Assembly (NCBI GenBank): GCA_023382535.1
Contig: JAHDWA010000003.1
Location: 231,761 to 295,760, forward strand
DNA from: Anaerolineae bacterium
GTDB lineage: Bacteria; Chloroflexota; Anaerolineae; 4572-78; J111
Length of the DNA stretch: 64,000 nt
Direction: 5' to 3'
The notes under the pieces are model-generated. The model was given only the letters and a program-made list of their open reading frames with translations, searched no databases and had not been told where the DNA came from. A program made the position numbers and the translations under genes. Every line of letters starts with the position of its first letter. Positions within the stretch are counted from its first letter, which is position 1. Of this stretch, positions 25,140 through 34,600 are shown piece by piece.

Positions 25140-26975
25140 GGACAAGGTCAGCCGGAAGAGGCAGAAGTGCTCGTCAAACCCCTTGATTGAAGTGGCAAAC
25201 GTATCCACTTGAATATCCCGTGCCTGTAATAACTTATCCACGGCCGGGTCCCAGCGCAGCTTTTCCGAAATCACCACATCCCCGCCGCGGCTCTGACCTT
25301 CCAGGCGGGCCGCCAGGTTGACCGTCGTACCGAAGTAGTCCAGCCGGTCGTTGAGGTTGACCGCCAGACATGGCCCCTGGTGCAGTCCCAACTTGATCAG
25401 CAGGGGTTCGTTGGGATGAGCGGCATTGAAATGGTTGATCTCTTGTTGAATGACCAGGGCCGCGCCGACGCCTTTCGCCGGGTCGGTGAAAGCGGCCATA
25501 ATCGCATCCCCAATCGTTTTGACAATCGCCCCCTCGTACTCGCGGATGATCCGCTGTAAAAAGGCAAACTGCTCACGCACAATCGCATAGGAAGCGGCAT
25601 CGCCCCAGCGGTTGTACATGGCGGTCGAGCCGACCAGATCGGAGAAGAGAACGGTCATACTCTGCACGCCAATCTCTTCGCCGGGCCGGAGGACCTGGTC
25701 GCTGAAGAGGTCGCGGAAGTGCTGCAAGGTGGTTACCTGGGCGGCGGTGGCGGCGTCGGTGTACCAGCCGGCCCGCTCGATGTAAATACGTTGAGCATAA
25801 GGAGCCTGGTTGGTCAACGTCAACGCCAGCGCGTGGTTGTCAGCACGACTTGGTTTGGTTTGAGAGGGAACGACCTGGAGAGTGTCAGCATTAGCCTGAA
25901 TGACCAGGGAATTTATGGGCTGGCCGAAATCCAGTTCAATCCAGGTCTCGACGCCGGGCTGCTGAGTGCGGATGCGGTAGCCGCCCGCTTCGATTTCGAC
26001 CGGCAAGAGCCGTGTTTCTCCCGGCTCGACGATTTGGTGGACCAGAATGTGAGGGGTCACCATGGGTCCGCCGACGCAGTAGGTTTGCTCGTAAATCGGG
26101 CGAATCTGGGGATGGGGAACAAAGGTCAATTCGACGTTTTGGGCCAGGTCGGCTTCAAAGTTAATGTTGCAGGTGGCACAGTGGACACCTTTTTTTACTT
26201 CGTCCAGGGAGGAGGCTACGACCTTGGCTCCCCGGCAGAGGGGACACAGCATGTCCCAACGCATATTCAACAGGCCCATCTTGGCGGCGGAGAGGAACAG
26301 TTCCAAAATGGTCCGGCGTGGCGCGCCCCAGGTATTGGCCAGTACGTACGGGCGCAGCCGGGCTAAATCTTGATCAGGCGCGGTTAGTAAGAGATCGGCC
26401 AGGCGTTGGGCCCAGCGCAGCTCGTGGCCCTGTCCAGCCAATTGGCGGGTCAATTCTTGCAGGCGGGCCTGGCCCGGCCCGGCCAGGGAGGGTACAGGTA
26501 GGGGAATGACCTGGCCAAGCTGCTGCTGAATGGCGGTGTCAATCTGTTGGAAAATCCGCTCAAAATTTCGGCGGGCTTCCCAGCCAAACTGTTGGAGTGC
26601 GCCCAGGAAGCCGATAATATTTGCCGGAGCGGCTTCAACCGTGTAGGTAAGCAAGGTTCCGGCTGAGTTTGGCTCAAGAACCATTCTGATGAAAACGCGG
26701 GCGAGAGGACCCTCCTTGAAAACTCGTAAAACACTGTACTCTCGTTCGCGCACCCATTCAAAAGGATGCTCTTCCCACTCGACGGAGACGCCGAACTTGC
26801 TCAAACGGCCGGTGCGCCGGCTGCCACCGATTTCCAGGGGTGTTTCCGTATAGATCATCACCGGCAGATGCGCAGCCTGGTTGACCCGCTGCGTGTCGGC
26901 CACGTAGGGCCAGAGTTCTGCCGGGGAGCTTTTGAGCTGCCACTGCCACTGATACTTAAATGGTTTCCAGGTCAT
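25071..26975 (-). CDS. Class III adenylate/guanylate cyclase with SRPBCC and DUF5939 domains
   Basis: The N-terminal part is an SRPBCC-like lipid/ligand-binding domain (SSPAELWPYVADTQRVNQAA). The middle is DUF5939-like with a zinc ribbon (CPLCRG and HCATCN). The C-terminal 190 residues form a class III cyclase domain: MTVLFSDLVGSTAMYNRWGD carries the first metal-binding Asp, AIVKTIGDAIMAAF the second, and DYFGTTVNLAARLEGQSRGG the dimer and transition-state residues. It should make cAMP or cGMP in response to an unknown ligand. The frame extends to 27176 (and an ATG at 27077), but the extra part runs into intergenic repeats. The ATG at 26975 fits the domain edge, though no good ribosome-binding site is visible. 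Confidence 0.8.
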   Translation of the reverse strand: MTWKPFKYQWQWQLKSSPAELWPYVADTQRVNQAAHLPVMIYTETPLEIGGSRRTGRLSKFGVSVEWEEHPFEWVREREYSVLRVFKEGPLARVFIRMVLEPNSAGTLLTYTVEAAPANIIGFLGALQQFGWEARRNFERIFQQIDTAIQQQLGQVIPLPVPSLAGPGQARLQELTRQLAGQGHELRWAQRLADLLLTAPDQDLARLRPYVLANTWGAPRRTILELFLSAAKMGLLNMRWDMLCPLCRGAKVVASSLDEVKKGVHCATCNINFEADLAQNVELTFVPHPQIRPIYEQTYCVGGPMVTPHILVHQIVEPGETRLLPVEIEAGGYRIRTQQPGVETWIELDFGQPINSLVIQANADTLQVVPSQTKPSRADNHALALTLTNQAPYAQRIYIERAGWYTDAATAAQVTTLQHFRDLFSDQVLRPGEEIGVQSMTVLFSDLVGSTAMYNRWGDAASYAIVREQFAFLQRIIREYEGAIVKTIGDAIMAAFTDPAKGVGAALVIQQEINHFNAAHPNEPLLIKLGLHQGPCLAVNLNDRLDYFGTTVNLAARLEGQSRGGDVVISEKLRWDPAVDKLLQARDIQVDTFATSIKGFDEHFCLFRLTLSSPARQEPPGAGHVIPVEAAKGG

Positions 26976-27370
26976 GGGGGGAGTCTGGGCTAATTGCTTA
27001 ATTCGTGACTCAAAGTATAACCGAAAATTGCGGGTCGAGCTATAGGATAACATGGGGATATACCTGCTCCACTTCATCGCTACACGGTTTAATTTGGTAA
27101 GGTTCGTAGGAATTGTGAATTGCCCATAAGGGGCCTTTGGCTCTGAATGTTCAATTGTGAATCGTTCACAATTCACAATTCGTTATTCACAATTAATTTA
27201 GCTTGAGTCAGGCCAACTTTCCAGACCAAAAACTACTCATTTTTTGCTCGTTTTGGCTGGAGGTGGGAGAGAGTGGAAGGTTGGAGGGCTGGAGGGCAGG
27301 CGCAGAGCGCTTCGCCTCCCCTTGGGGGAAGGCCATGCTCCTACCTGTCAGAATTAATAGGCGGTTTCAT

Positions 27371-28507
27371 TTAGCGCCACTCTACCGTGCGCTGTTCGCT
27401 GGGAGCGGTGAGAGTGATGCCGGTGGGGGAGCCGTCAGCATTGGTCCCGGTTTGGCGCATGACGATAACGGTCCATTGGATCAAGCCATTGGCGGGCCGT
27501 TCGGCCTTGGTGATGCGCCAACTGCTGTTCTTGAGCCAGGTTTCGGTGCGGGCGCCGTTGGCCCAGCTAAGCTGCAAGGCATAAAATTCATCGGGAGCCA
27601 GTAGGCCGGTGGAGGTCCAATTGAAAAACAGGGTTTCGGCATCAACCACCTCATCGGCGATTGGGCTGAGCAAATTGGGGGTGGAGTAGGACGGTGTCGG
27701 CGTGCCGGTAGGGGTTGGCGGAGTGGTTGGGGTGGGTGTCGGGGTGGGGGGAGCCAGCGGCACGATAATCTGCTGCCCTGGATAAATCAGGTCAAGATTT
27801 ACATCGGAGTTGACCGCCTGAATCGCTTCGACAGTCGTGTCATGGTCCAGGGCAATGTGGAGTAACGTATCACCCTCTTCGACGGTATAGGTAATTTGTG
27901 GGGCGGGCTCTGTACTCTCGGCGTTGGGAGTCCCACTGGCGCCGGAGGGAATCATGAGTTCCTGCCCAACCTGAAGCGAGCTAACATCGTCAATATTATT
28001 CAGCTTCATCATCTCTTCCACCGGTACGCCATAAAGGTCGGCGATGAAGGAAGGGTTTTCGCCCGACTGAACCACGTGAATGAACGGAGTGGGGGTCAAG
28101 GTTGGGGTAGGGGTGGCGGTGGGCTGAGGCGTATCGGTGGCTGTTGGCGTGGCGGTTTGGGTGGGGGTGCGGGTTGGCGTGGCAATGGGGCTGGTCGGCT
28201 GCACCGTTACTTCTTTGGCGCTGGCGACAAGACTTTGTTGATAGCGGGTAACGGCGACGACGATGCTGACAATAATTAAGACGCCCAGGCCAATCCCGAT
28301 CCAGGAGCCGCTAAAAATGGAGGTCTTCAGCGGTAAAGAATCGACGGGGTTGCCGCACATCATGCAGGTGACGGCTTTTTGGGCAGCCGGAGCGCCGCAG
28401 TTCAAACAGCGACGCTGGCGATGGTAATAGGCGGTTGGCTTGCCACAGATCGGGCAGCGAGTTTCGTGGGCGGCTAATTCGGCCCCACAAGCTGAACATT
28501 CGGTCAT
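27371..28507 (-). CDS. Zinc-ribbon, membrane-anchored double-LysM protein
   Basis: Two zinc ribbons open the protein (CSACGAEL and CPICGK; CLNCGA and CMMCGN). They are followed by a span (SWIGIGLGVLIIVSIVVAV), a Thr-Pro-rich linker, LysM 1 (HVVQSGENPSFIADLYGV) and LysM 2 (YTVEEGDTLLHIALDHD). A second Thr-Pro linker leads to a beta domain. The LysM domains should bind N-acetylglucosamine-containing glycan outside the cell while the ribbons stay in the cytoplasm. Such architectures are common in Chloroflexota. The linkers are encoded by G-rich DNA on the plus strand. Confidence 0.75.
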   Translation of the reverse strand: MTECSACGAELAAHETRCPICGKPTAYYHRQRRCLNCGAPAAQKAVTCMMCGNPVDSLPLKTSIFSGSWIGIGLGVLIIVSIVVAVTRYQQSLVASAKEVTVQPTSPIATPTRTPTQTATPTATDTPQPTATPTPTLTPTPFIHVVQSGENPSFIADLYGVPVEEMMKLNNIDDVSSLQVGQELMIPSGASGTPNAESTEPAPQITYTVEEGDTLLHIALDHDTTVEAIQAVNSDVNLDLIYPGQQIIVPLAPPTPTPTPTTPPTPTGTPTPSYSTPNLLSPIADEVVDAETLFFNWTSTGLLAPDEFYALQLSWANGARTETWLKNSSWRITKAERPANGLIQWTVIVMRQTGTNADGSPTGITLTAPSEQRTVEWR

Positions 28508-28550
28508 AACGGGCAGTAATTATCGGGTATCCGGGCAGAATTGTCAATTA

Positions 28551-28578
28551 TCAGTAGTCAGTAGCCAGTAATCAGTGG
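28551..28578. repeat. Heptanucleotide tandem repeat (intergenic)
   Basis: Four degenerate 7-bp units (TCAGTAG, TCAGTAG, CCAGTAA, TCAGTGG) fill the gap between the LysM gene and the first PTPS-related membrane protein gene. Confidence 0.65.
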
Positions 28579-28593
28579 TCAGAAAGAAGTAGG

Positions 28594-30456
28594 TTAGTAT
28601 TGCGGGCATTTTTTGGAGACGAAGGGGAGATTAGGCCAAAAGTAAAGGCTGATGACGAGCAGCAGGGCCAGAATGCTGATAATGGCTCCCATCGTACGGG
28701 GTGGGGTGCTGCCCATTCGCAGCAGCACGATGTGCTCGCCGGCCGGAACATCAACGGTGATCAGGCCAAAGGGCGGCTCGTGCCGGTGCGGGAGAGGTTG
28801 TCCATCCAGGGTGACTCGCCAGCCGGGGTAATCATACGTGTAAAATTGGAGGGTGACCGGCCCGGTGGCGTTGACCTTAACCCGGCTGGACGCCCCGCCC
28901 CGATGGAGGGTTTCGATGGTGCCCTGTCCCGTCAAAATAGCCGCCGCCTCAAGCGGTTGGCCGTTTAAATACCGTTGTTCCAGCGGGCTGGTTTGGGGCT
29001 GTTCCTGGGTGAATGAGACCATCCCCACCCGGTCAACAATGGAGGCGCGATCCCAGTTGACGACCGCCAGCGGCGTTTCAGCCCAGCCGGGAATCTCGGT
29101 GTACTGGGGCAGAGTGTAGGGAAAAGAGGCCAGTACCACGACGAGGCAGAGTAGATAGAAGATAGAGGATGGTGGATAGTAGATGGTGGATGGATGTTTG
29201 GAGGTTGGAATTTGAATATCAGTTGAATATTGGCTGTTGACTGTTGGCCATTGATTATTTTCTTCAGCCAGGAGCGCGCCGGCCACAACCGACATGGTAA
29301 ACGCTGCCATGCCCAACAAGCGCCAGGGAAATTGAACCAGGGTGGCAATCGGCACGACCCGCCAGACAAATTCCGCCAGCGGCGACATCAAATAAATGAT
29401 GACGAGAGTTGAAACAAAGAAAAAGACGGCCACACTTCGCCGGGGAAATGGCCGGCTGATAAGGCGGACGAGCGCAAAAAAGGTCAAAGCAATAACGACA
29501 ATGCCCAGTTGAAAAGAAAAATCGTCGGCCAGGCCAACGCCGGCATAGCCATAACCCCACTCCGGCGAGAAAAATTGGGCAAAGTAGACAAAGTGCTGCA
29601 GGTAGTTGTAACTGCCGCTGGTCCACTGTTCCACTTTGATGTAGCGGGTTTCGGCAATGACCGGGATGAGGTAAACAGCGGCCAGAGCCAGGCCGAGCAG
29701 CCCTGCCCCAGCAGTATAGACGCTGTGAGCCATGAGCGGCTTAAGCCTGACCCTGGCTTTGATCAAAATCAGCGTCAAAAGATAGGTCATCAAAAAAGGT
29801 GAAAAAGTGAAAAAGATGGTGTGATGGGTCAGCGCCAGCAGACCATAGCTCAAACCGGCCAGGGCAACCCGGAGTAAAGAGGAGGCAAGCACCAGTTCAG
29901 TGAAGGCCCAGAAGACGAAGGGGATGATGGCCAGGGCCACAAACTCGGCGTAGGCGCTGCGCACAAAAATCTCCACCAGGTGAAAGGGAGCATACATGTA
30001 AACCACGGCGGCCAGCAGTCCAGCTCGGGGACCAAAGAGGCGCTGCGCAAAACCGTACATCCCCACCCCAGCGCCAATCGTGGCCAGCACGTACATCGTT
30101 TTGATGGCTGTAGTAAAACCCAGGCCCAGCAGGTGAAGGACCTCGGCGGCGTAAAAGGCCAGCGGGGCGTATAAATTAAAGAGAGGATAGCCGTAGCCAA
30201 AGGCAAAATCGGGCGACCAGCGCGGGTACCAAAAACCATCACGGAAGGTTTGATCGAATTCGACCAGAAAGAAAACGCTGTGCCGGGCGTCGTGGGCGTT
30301 GAAGAAATAGGCTGGAGTCAGCAGGGGCACCCAGGCAAATAGAGAAAGCGCCAGGATTAACCACAGGGATGCCCGGTGAGGCGACCCCCGACCGGGGACA
30401 GGTGAGGCGAGGGAATGAAAAGGATTTAATGCTTTTGTGCGCTCAACGTTTTGCAT
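28594..30456 (-). CDS. PTPS-related polytopic membrane protein (copy 1)
   Basis: This 620-residue protein has about ten spans and an extracytoplasmic C-terminal domain. The first loop HDARHSVFFLVEFDQTFRDG and WYPRWSPDFAFGYGYPLFNL matches the 6-pyruvoyl-tetrahydropterin-synthase-related membrane family (PF10131-like), which resembles YfhO/GT-C glycosyltransferases. It is probably a lipid-linked glycan enzyme. A low-complexity insertion near residues 405-430 (NQWPTVNSQYSTDIQIPTSK) is encoded by short repeats also seen elsewhere. Two paralogues follow directly upstream on the same strand. Confidence 0.7.
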   Translation of the reverse strand: MQNVERTKALNPFHSLASPVPGRGSPHRASLWLILALSLFAWVPLLTPAYFFNAHDARHSVFFLVEFDQTFRDGFWYPRWSPDFAFGYGYPLFNLYAPLAFYAAEVLHLLGLGFTTAIKTMYVLATIGAGVGMYGFAQRLFGPRAGLLAAVVYMYAPFHLVEIFVRSAYAEFVALAIIPFVFWAFTELVLASSLLRVALAGLSYGLLALTHHTIFFTFSPFLMTYLLTLILIKARVRLKPLMAHSVYTAGAGLLGLALAAVYLIPVIAETRYIKVEQWTSGSYNYLQHFVYFAQFFSPEWGYGYAGVGLADDFSFQLGIVVIALTFFALVRLISRPFPRRSVAVFFFVSTLVIIYLMSPLAEFVWRVVPIATLVQFPWRLLGMAAFTMSVVAGALLAEENNQWPTVNSQYSTDIQIPTSKHPSTIYYPPSSIFYLLCLVVVLASFPYTLPQYTEIPGWAETPLAVVNWDRASIVDRVGMVSFTQEQPQTSPLEQRYLNGQPLEAAAILTGQGTIETLHRGGASSRVKVNATGPVTLQFYTYDYPGWRVTLDGQPLPHRHEPPFGLITVDVPAGEHIVLLRMGSTPPRTMGAIISILALLLVISLYFWPNLPFVSKKCPQY

Positions 30457-30474
30457 CTTTGTTCCTGTCTACCC

Positions 30475-32511
30475 TTACACTCTTCGCATAATCACAAATT
30501 TATCAAAAATAAACAGGCTAACCACCAGCAAAACAGAGAGCAGCGAAATCCAGCGCCCGATTATTCTGACCGGCGTATCCTCAAAGCGGATTTCCAGGAA
30601 ATGAGAACCCGGCGGTATCGGCACAACCATCCAGCCCTCGACAGGGGTAGTGGTGATTTGCGGACGAGCCACCACCGGCCCGACCCGCGTCACCGGCCCT
30701 ACTGCTTCATCCAGATTGCCATCGTGGGGGCCCAGGTCCTCGTAAAGATATGCCTGCCAGCCCGGATAGTAGGGAATTAAAAAAGTAACCGCTTGCCCTT
30801 CTTTTTGCGTTCCGACCCACAGCAGTTCATGCACGCTGTCCATTTTCATAGAGTAGACCCCCACGCTGTTGTCTGCGGGGAGAGCGGTGTAGTTGACCTT
30901 GGTGGTAATCTCGCCGCCGCGTTCTACCTGTTCGGCCAGGGTGGACCAATTGGGGATACGCTCTACCCAGGCTGTCTGGCCGGTCATCTCATCCGACGAC
31001 TGCTGAAAGCGAAAAAGAGCTGCCTGGCTCACCGGCCCTTCGGTCGGCTTGGGGTCGCGCACTTCGGCCTGAAGGTAGGGATAGCTGGAGAGGAGGATCA
31101 GGCAGGAGAGGAGGGTAGTAGGGAGTAGGGAGTAGGGAGTAGGGGATGAAGTAGAGGTTGATAATTGATCATTGACTGTTGGCTGTTGCTCATTTTCCCC
31201 GGCCATGATCGCCCCGGCGACCACGGAAATGAACGGTGCGACGACGACCAGCAGCCGCCAGGGAAACTGGGCAAAGGTGGACAGGGGCAAAAAGGTCCAG
31301 ACAGGGTAGGAAATTGGGGTTGTCAGGAACAGGACCAGCAGAGTCATCCCTTGAAAAAAGTAGAGAGTCCGCCGGAGGGCTGGGTTGGCCAATTTTGGCC
31401 CAACCAGAAACGACAGGATAAAAAGAATGGTGGCGGCCAGACCAATTTGAAAACCGGCTTGATCGTCGGGGCCGGGAATGCTGGCGCCAAAGCCCCAACG
31501 GGGTGAAAACAATTGAAAAAACTCCACAAAGTCGTCGCCAAAGGCGAAACGACCGCCGACCCACTGGTCAACCCGGACATAACGGTATTCTAAAAAAGCC
31601 GGCAGCCAGAAGATAGCGCTCAGGCCGAGGCCGAGGAGGAGGACAAAGGCCGGGGGAATCGAGGAGGCAAGGAGCCGGGTGGCGTGAGGCGTGAGGCGCG
31701 CTGCGTGGGGCGTGGGGCTATTCGCCGACGCGCTGATGCGCAGATTCCCCAGGAGCATATAGGCAACGTACAGGCCGAGAATCGGGGTAAAAAGGAGAGC
31801 GAGCAGATTGCTGGTGAACATGAGCGCAGCATAGGCGGCGGCTGCCCGGAGGAGGGCGGTCAGGCGGGGACGGGTAACCGCTTCATAAAAGCCCGATAGA
31901 AGGAGCGGCACAAAAACGAAGCCGACCGACTCGGCCAGGGCGGCGCGGACGTACAGGTCAAATAGATGGTAGGGGAGGTAAACGTAAGTCAGGGCAGCAA
32001 TCAATCCGGCTGGCGGGCCAAGCAAACGCCGGACAAAGAGATACATAGTTAGCCCGGAGAGCAGCGCCGATAATCCAAAGACGACTTTGACAGCAGTGAC
32101 GATATCAAGGCCGGCCAAATGCAGGCCCTCGCTGACGTAAGAGGACAGGGGACCGTAAATATTGAAGAAAGGGTAGCCATAACCAAAGGCAAAATCAGGC
32201 GCCCAGCGGGGATACCAGATCCCATCGCGAATAGTTTTATCAAACTGGTAGAGAAAATAGACCGAATGGCGGGCATCATGCGCGCCCCAAAAGTAGCCGG
32301 GCTGCAAGAGCGGGCCGATGACGGGAAGGGAGAGAAGCAGGGTGAGCCAGAAATAGGGGGTGGAAGGAAAAGAGGAGAAGATAGAAGATAGACGCGAAGC
32401 GTAGAGGATAGAAAATCGAGGCTGGCGAGCAACCATCGGGGGCCGGGGGTCCCAGGGGGAGGCTTCGCACTCGGGGATCAAGGGGCTGGAAGCGTCAATT
32501 CTATTGAACAT
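30475..32511 (-). CDS. PTPS-related polytopic membrane protein (copy 2)
   Basis: This 678-residue paralogue of the 28594 protein has the same first-loop signature (HDARHSVYFLYQFDKTIRDG) and the same span layout. The N-terminal 50 residues and two internal loops are low-complexity and coincide with heptanucleotide arrays (31121-31141, 31682-31716), so the frame appears to tolerate repeat insertions. The ATG at 32511 overlaps the end of the upstream paralogue by 11 nt. A downstream Met (about residue 26) is an alternative start. Confidence 0.7.
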   Translation of the reverse strand: MFNRIDASSPLIPECEASPWDPRPPMVARQPRFSILYASRLSSIFSSFPSTPYFWLTLLLSLPVIGPLLQPGYFWGAHDARHSVYFLYQFDKTIRDGIWYPRWAPDFAFGYGYPFFNIYGPLSSYVSEGLHLAGLDIVTAVKVVFGLSALLSGLTMYLFVRRLLGPPAGLIAALTYVYLPYHLFDLYVRAALAESVGFVFVPLLLSGFYEAVTRPRLTALLRAAAAYAALMFTSNLLALLFTPILGLYVAYMLLGNLRISASANSPTPHAARLTPHATRLLASSIPPAFVLLLGLGLSAIFWLPAFLEYRYVRVDQWVGGRFAFGDDFVEFFQLFSPRWGFGASIPGPDDQAGFQIGLAATILFILSFLVGPKLANPALRRTLYFFQGMTLLVLFLTTPISYPVWTFLPLSTFAQFPWRLLVVVAPFISVVAGAIMAGENEQQPTVNDQLSTSTSSPTPYSLLPTTLLSCLILLSSYPYLQAEVRDPKPTEGPVSQAALFRFQQSSDEMTGQTAWVERIPNWSTLAEQVERGGEITTKVNYTALPADNSVGVYSMKMDSVHELLWVGTQKEGQAVTFLIPYYPGWQAYLYEDLGPHDGNLDEAVGPVTRVGPVVARPQITTTPVEGWMVVPIPPGSHFLEIRFEDTPVRIIGRWISLLSVLLVVSLFIFDKFVIMRRV
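31121..31141. repeat. Heptanucleotide tandem repeat inside a gene
   Basis: GGGAGTA occurs three times in tandem, with degenerate units on either side, inside the second PTPS-related gene. It encodes a Thr/Ser/Tyr/Pro-rich loop (SPTPYSLLPTTLLS). Confidence 0.65.
31682..31716. repeat. Heptanucleotide tandem repeat inside a gene
   Basis: Five 7-bp units (GCGTGAG twice, GCGCGCT, GCGTGGG twice) lie inside the second PTPS-related gene and encode a loop reading TPHAARLTPHATRLLA. Confidence 0.65.
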
Positions 32512-34246
32512 TTAGGATAACTCTTCCTTCGGAGTCGTTGGGGACAGGCAGCCGAGCGCCGGTAACTTCGCTATACAAGCCGACAAAGACCTGGTAGGGT
32601 CCGGGTGGAAGTGTAGCAGGCATGAGTAGCGGATAGGAATCTTTGATTAATTCGCCGGGAATCCAGCGGGAGGTGGAATAGTCACCTTCTCGCGGCTGGC
32701 CGTCGAATTGGGCCAGAACCTGCCCCTTGGCGTCAACCAGGTGGACAAATACTTTCCAATCTTCGCTAAAAGGCTGGAGCGCCTGCCAGGTAATGTCGAG
32801 ACGCACAACTTCGCCAGCTTGCAGCGGACCGTGCGCTGTGAGAGGAATAGCGGCCGGCCCGCGTTCCAGGCCGGCAGTATTGCCGTTGATCTCCACGACA
32901 AAACCGTGGGTCAGGAGGGCTACTTGATTTACGCCCAGGAGGGCCTGGGGGCCGCGCCTGATCTCCGGCTCGATTTGAATAAATTGAGGTAACAAGTAGG
33001 AGTAACTGCTCAGGATGACCAGGATAATGACCGAGCCGAGGAGGGGCAGCCGGGTCAACTGCTCGTCAAGCCACATGCTGGCTCCCGCCAGAACAGCCAG
33101 GCAGAAACCGGTCAAGCCCAGCAACTGCCAGGGGTAAGTTAGGGTGCTGGCTAAAGTATAGCCGGGGAACAGCGGCAGACTCCACAAAGGCTGGCTGAGG
33201 CCAAATTGGAGCAAAATGGAAACAATCGCTGTACCGCTCAAGAAGACTAAGTGCCGGTTAAAGCCATTCGGCGCAGCTCCCGATTTACGCGGCCACAAAA
33301 AGAGAGTCAGAAAGGTTAGCCCGACAGCGGCCAGGCCTACCTGAAAGGACATGCCATCGTTCCAGCCCGGCCGGCTAGGCCCAAATCCCCAGGAGGCTGA
33401 GAAAAGCTGGAAGGGAAAAAGAAAGTGATCGGAAAAGGTGGTGGGGGAGGAAAGAGGAGTCGAGGAGGCGTAAGGCGAAGCGGCGAAGATGGACAGAGTA
33501 ATAACAAATGCCAGGACAACTCCAAGACAGCCTACCAGAATGGGCCAGAGGGCCTGGCGGCGCCGAGTTAGCCAGTAGAGCAGGGCAACAAATACAAAAG
33601 CCCAAAGGGTTAACCCCAATTGACTCAGGCCCAGGATGAGCCAAAGAAAAACAGCCAGAACCGAAAGCAGGATAGTGGACGGGCGGTTCAATTGGCTGGC
33701 CTGCTGGCCCACTGACTCGCTTGCCAGCACTGTCCAGGGCAGCAGCCCCCAGAAAAAAGTCTCGCCCCACGCGCCACGTATGTACACGGTGGCGATCTGA
33801 TGAGGTAAATAGATATACACCAGGGCGGCGAGTAAGGCGCCGGATGGCCCCAGCCACTTTTTGAGCCACCAGAACATGCCCAGGCTGCCCAACAACCAGC
33901 CCAACCCCACGACTACTTTGACTGCTAGCACCGGTTCAAAAGGCAGCATACTGGCCAGGTAGTAAGGCCACAGCCCATCACTGCGCAGGGGGTCAAACTG
34001 GGTAGCGATATGCGGCAGCCAGCGCCAGTTGCCTGGATTGCCCCGCAAATCGGCGCTGTTCCACAACGGTACAAAACCATTGTGCGTTTGAATGGTACCG
34101 GGGTAAAAGAGAGGCGCCAGGGCAAATAGGCAAAGAACTGCGGTTAAAATCAGGTAAGTGGTGGAGGATTGGAGAATGGCAGAAAGGGGTGAGCGCGCCT
34201 TGGAAACAATAGCTTGGTCATTTGGAGAGGTGGACAAGTAACTCAC
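32501..34246 (-). CDS. PTPS-related polytopic membrane protein (copy 3)
   Basis: This 581-residue protein has the same topology as the two downstream genes. The first loop is diverged: GNWRWLPHIATQFDPLRSDG then LWPYYLASMLPFEPVL, followed by ALVYIYLPHQIATVYIRGAW, which is shared with the paralogues. The C-terminal 130 residues form a beta-rich domain (VRLDITWQALQPFSEDWKVF). It is first in the minus-strand trio and overlaps the next gene. Confidence 0.65.
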   Translation of the reverse strand: MSYLSTSPNDQAIVSKARSPLSAILQSSTTYLILTAVLCLFALAPLFYPGTIQTHNGFVPLWNSADLRGNPGNWRWLPHIATQFDPLRSDGLWPYYLASMLPFEPVLAVKVVVGLGWLLGSLGMFWWLKKWLGPSGALLAALVYIYLPHQIATVYIRGAWGETFFWGLLPWTVLASESVGQQASQLNRPSTILLSVLAVFLWLILGLSQLGLTLWAFVFVALLYWLTRRRQALWPILVGCLGVVLAFVITLSIFAASPYASSTPLSSPTTFSDHFLFPFQLFSASWGFGPSRPGWNDGMSFQVGLAAVGLTFLTLFLWPRKSGAAPNGFNRHLVFLSGTAIVSILLQFGLSQPLWSLPLFPGYTLASTLTYPWQLLGLTGFCLAVLAGASMWLDEQLTRLPLLGSVIILVILSSYSYLLPQFIQIEPEIRRGPQALLGVNQVALLTHGFVVEINGNTAGLERGPAAIPLTAHGPLQAGEVVRLDITWQALQPFSEDWKVFVHLVDAKGQVLAQFDGQPREGDYSTSRWIPGELIKDSYPLLMPATLPPGPYQVFVGLYSEVTGARLPVPNDSEGRVILNVQ

Positions 34247-34318
34247 CGGCTCGAACTCGCCCTTTTTTCAATGACTCCCTGACTTCTTTCATCCAGGAAG
34301 TAAGCAACAGGAGGCAAA

Positions 34319-34534
34319 TTAGTCTTCTTCTTCCTCCAGGATCTCGGCCAGGTGTTTGAGATTAGCCGCCACTTCTTTAGTCATTTCGACAATACGTTTC
34401 AAATCCATCCGTACTTCAGGCGAAGCCTCTTTGCTGATCAAGCAGTATTGGGCCACGCTGATAATAGATGAGAGCTGATTCAACGTGTCGTGTAATAGAG
34501 CACCGGGCGGAATAGATTCTTGAACATCTGACAT
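34319..34534 (-). CDS. Stand-alone histidine-kinase dimerisation-like protein
   Basis: This 71-residue, all-helical protein contains PGALLHDTLNQLSSIISVAQ, which resembles the H-box of histidine kinases (His followed by Asp and Leu-Asn). A second helix (MDLKRIVEMTKEVAANLKHL) could complete a two-helix hairpin. No ATPase domain is present or adjacent. It may be a phosphotransfer or decoy dimerisation domain. The family assignment is tentative. Confidence 0.5.
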   Translation of the reverse strand: MSDVQESIPPGALLHDTLNQLSSIISVAQYCLISKEASPEVRMDLKRIVEMTKEVAANLKHLAEILEEEED

Positions 34535-34600
34535 TATAAGCTAATCCTCTCGCTCTCCAAGCCGTAGTTTATAGGTCATCGGGTAACAATTTGACGGTTT

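Noticed and set aside
26976..27176. Extended N-terminus of the cyclase gene
   Set aside because: The extra codons run into intergenic TTCACAATT-type repeats and add nothing that looks like the family; the Met at 26975 is at the domain edge.
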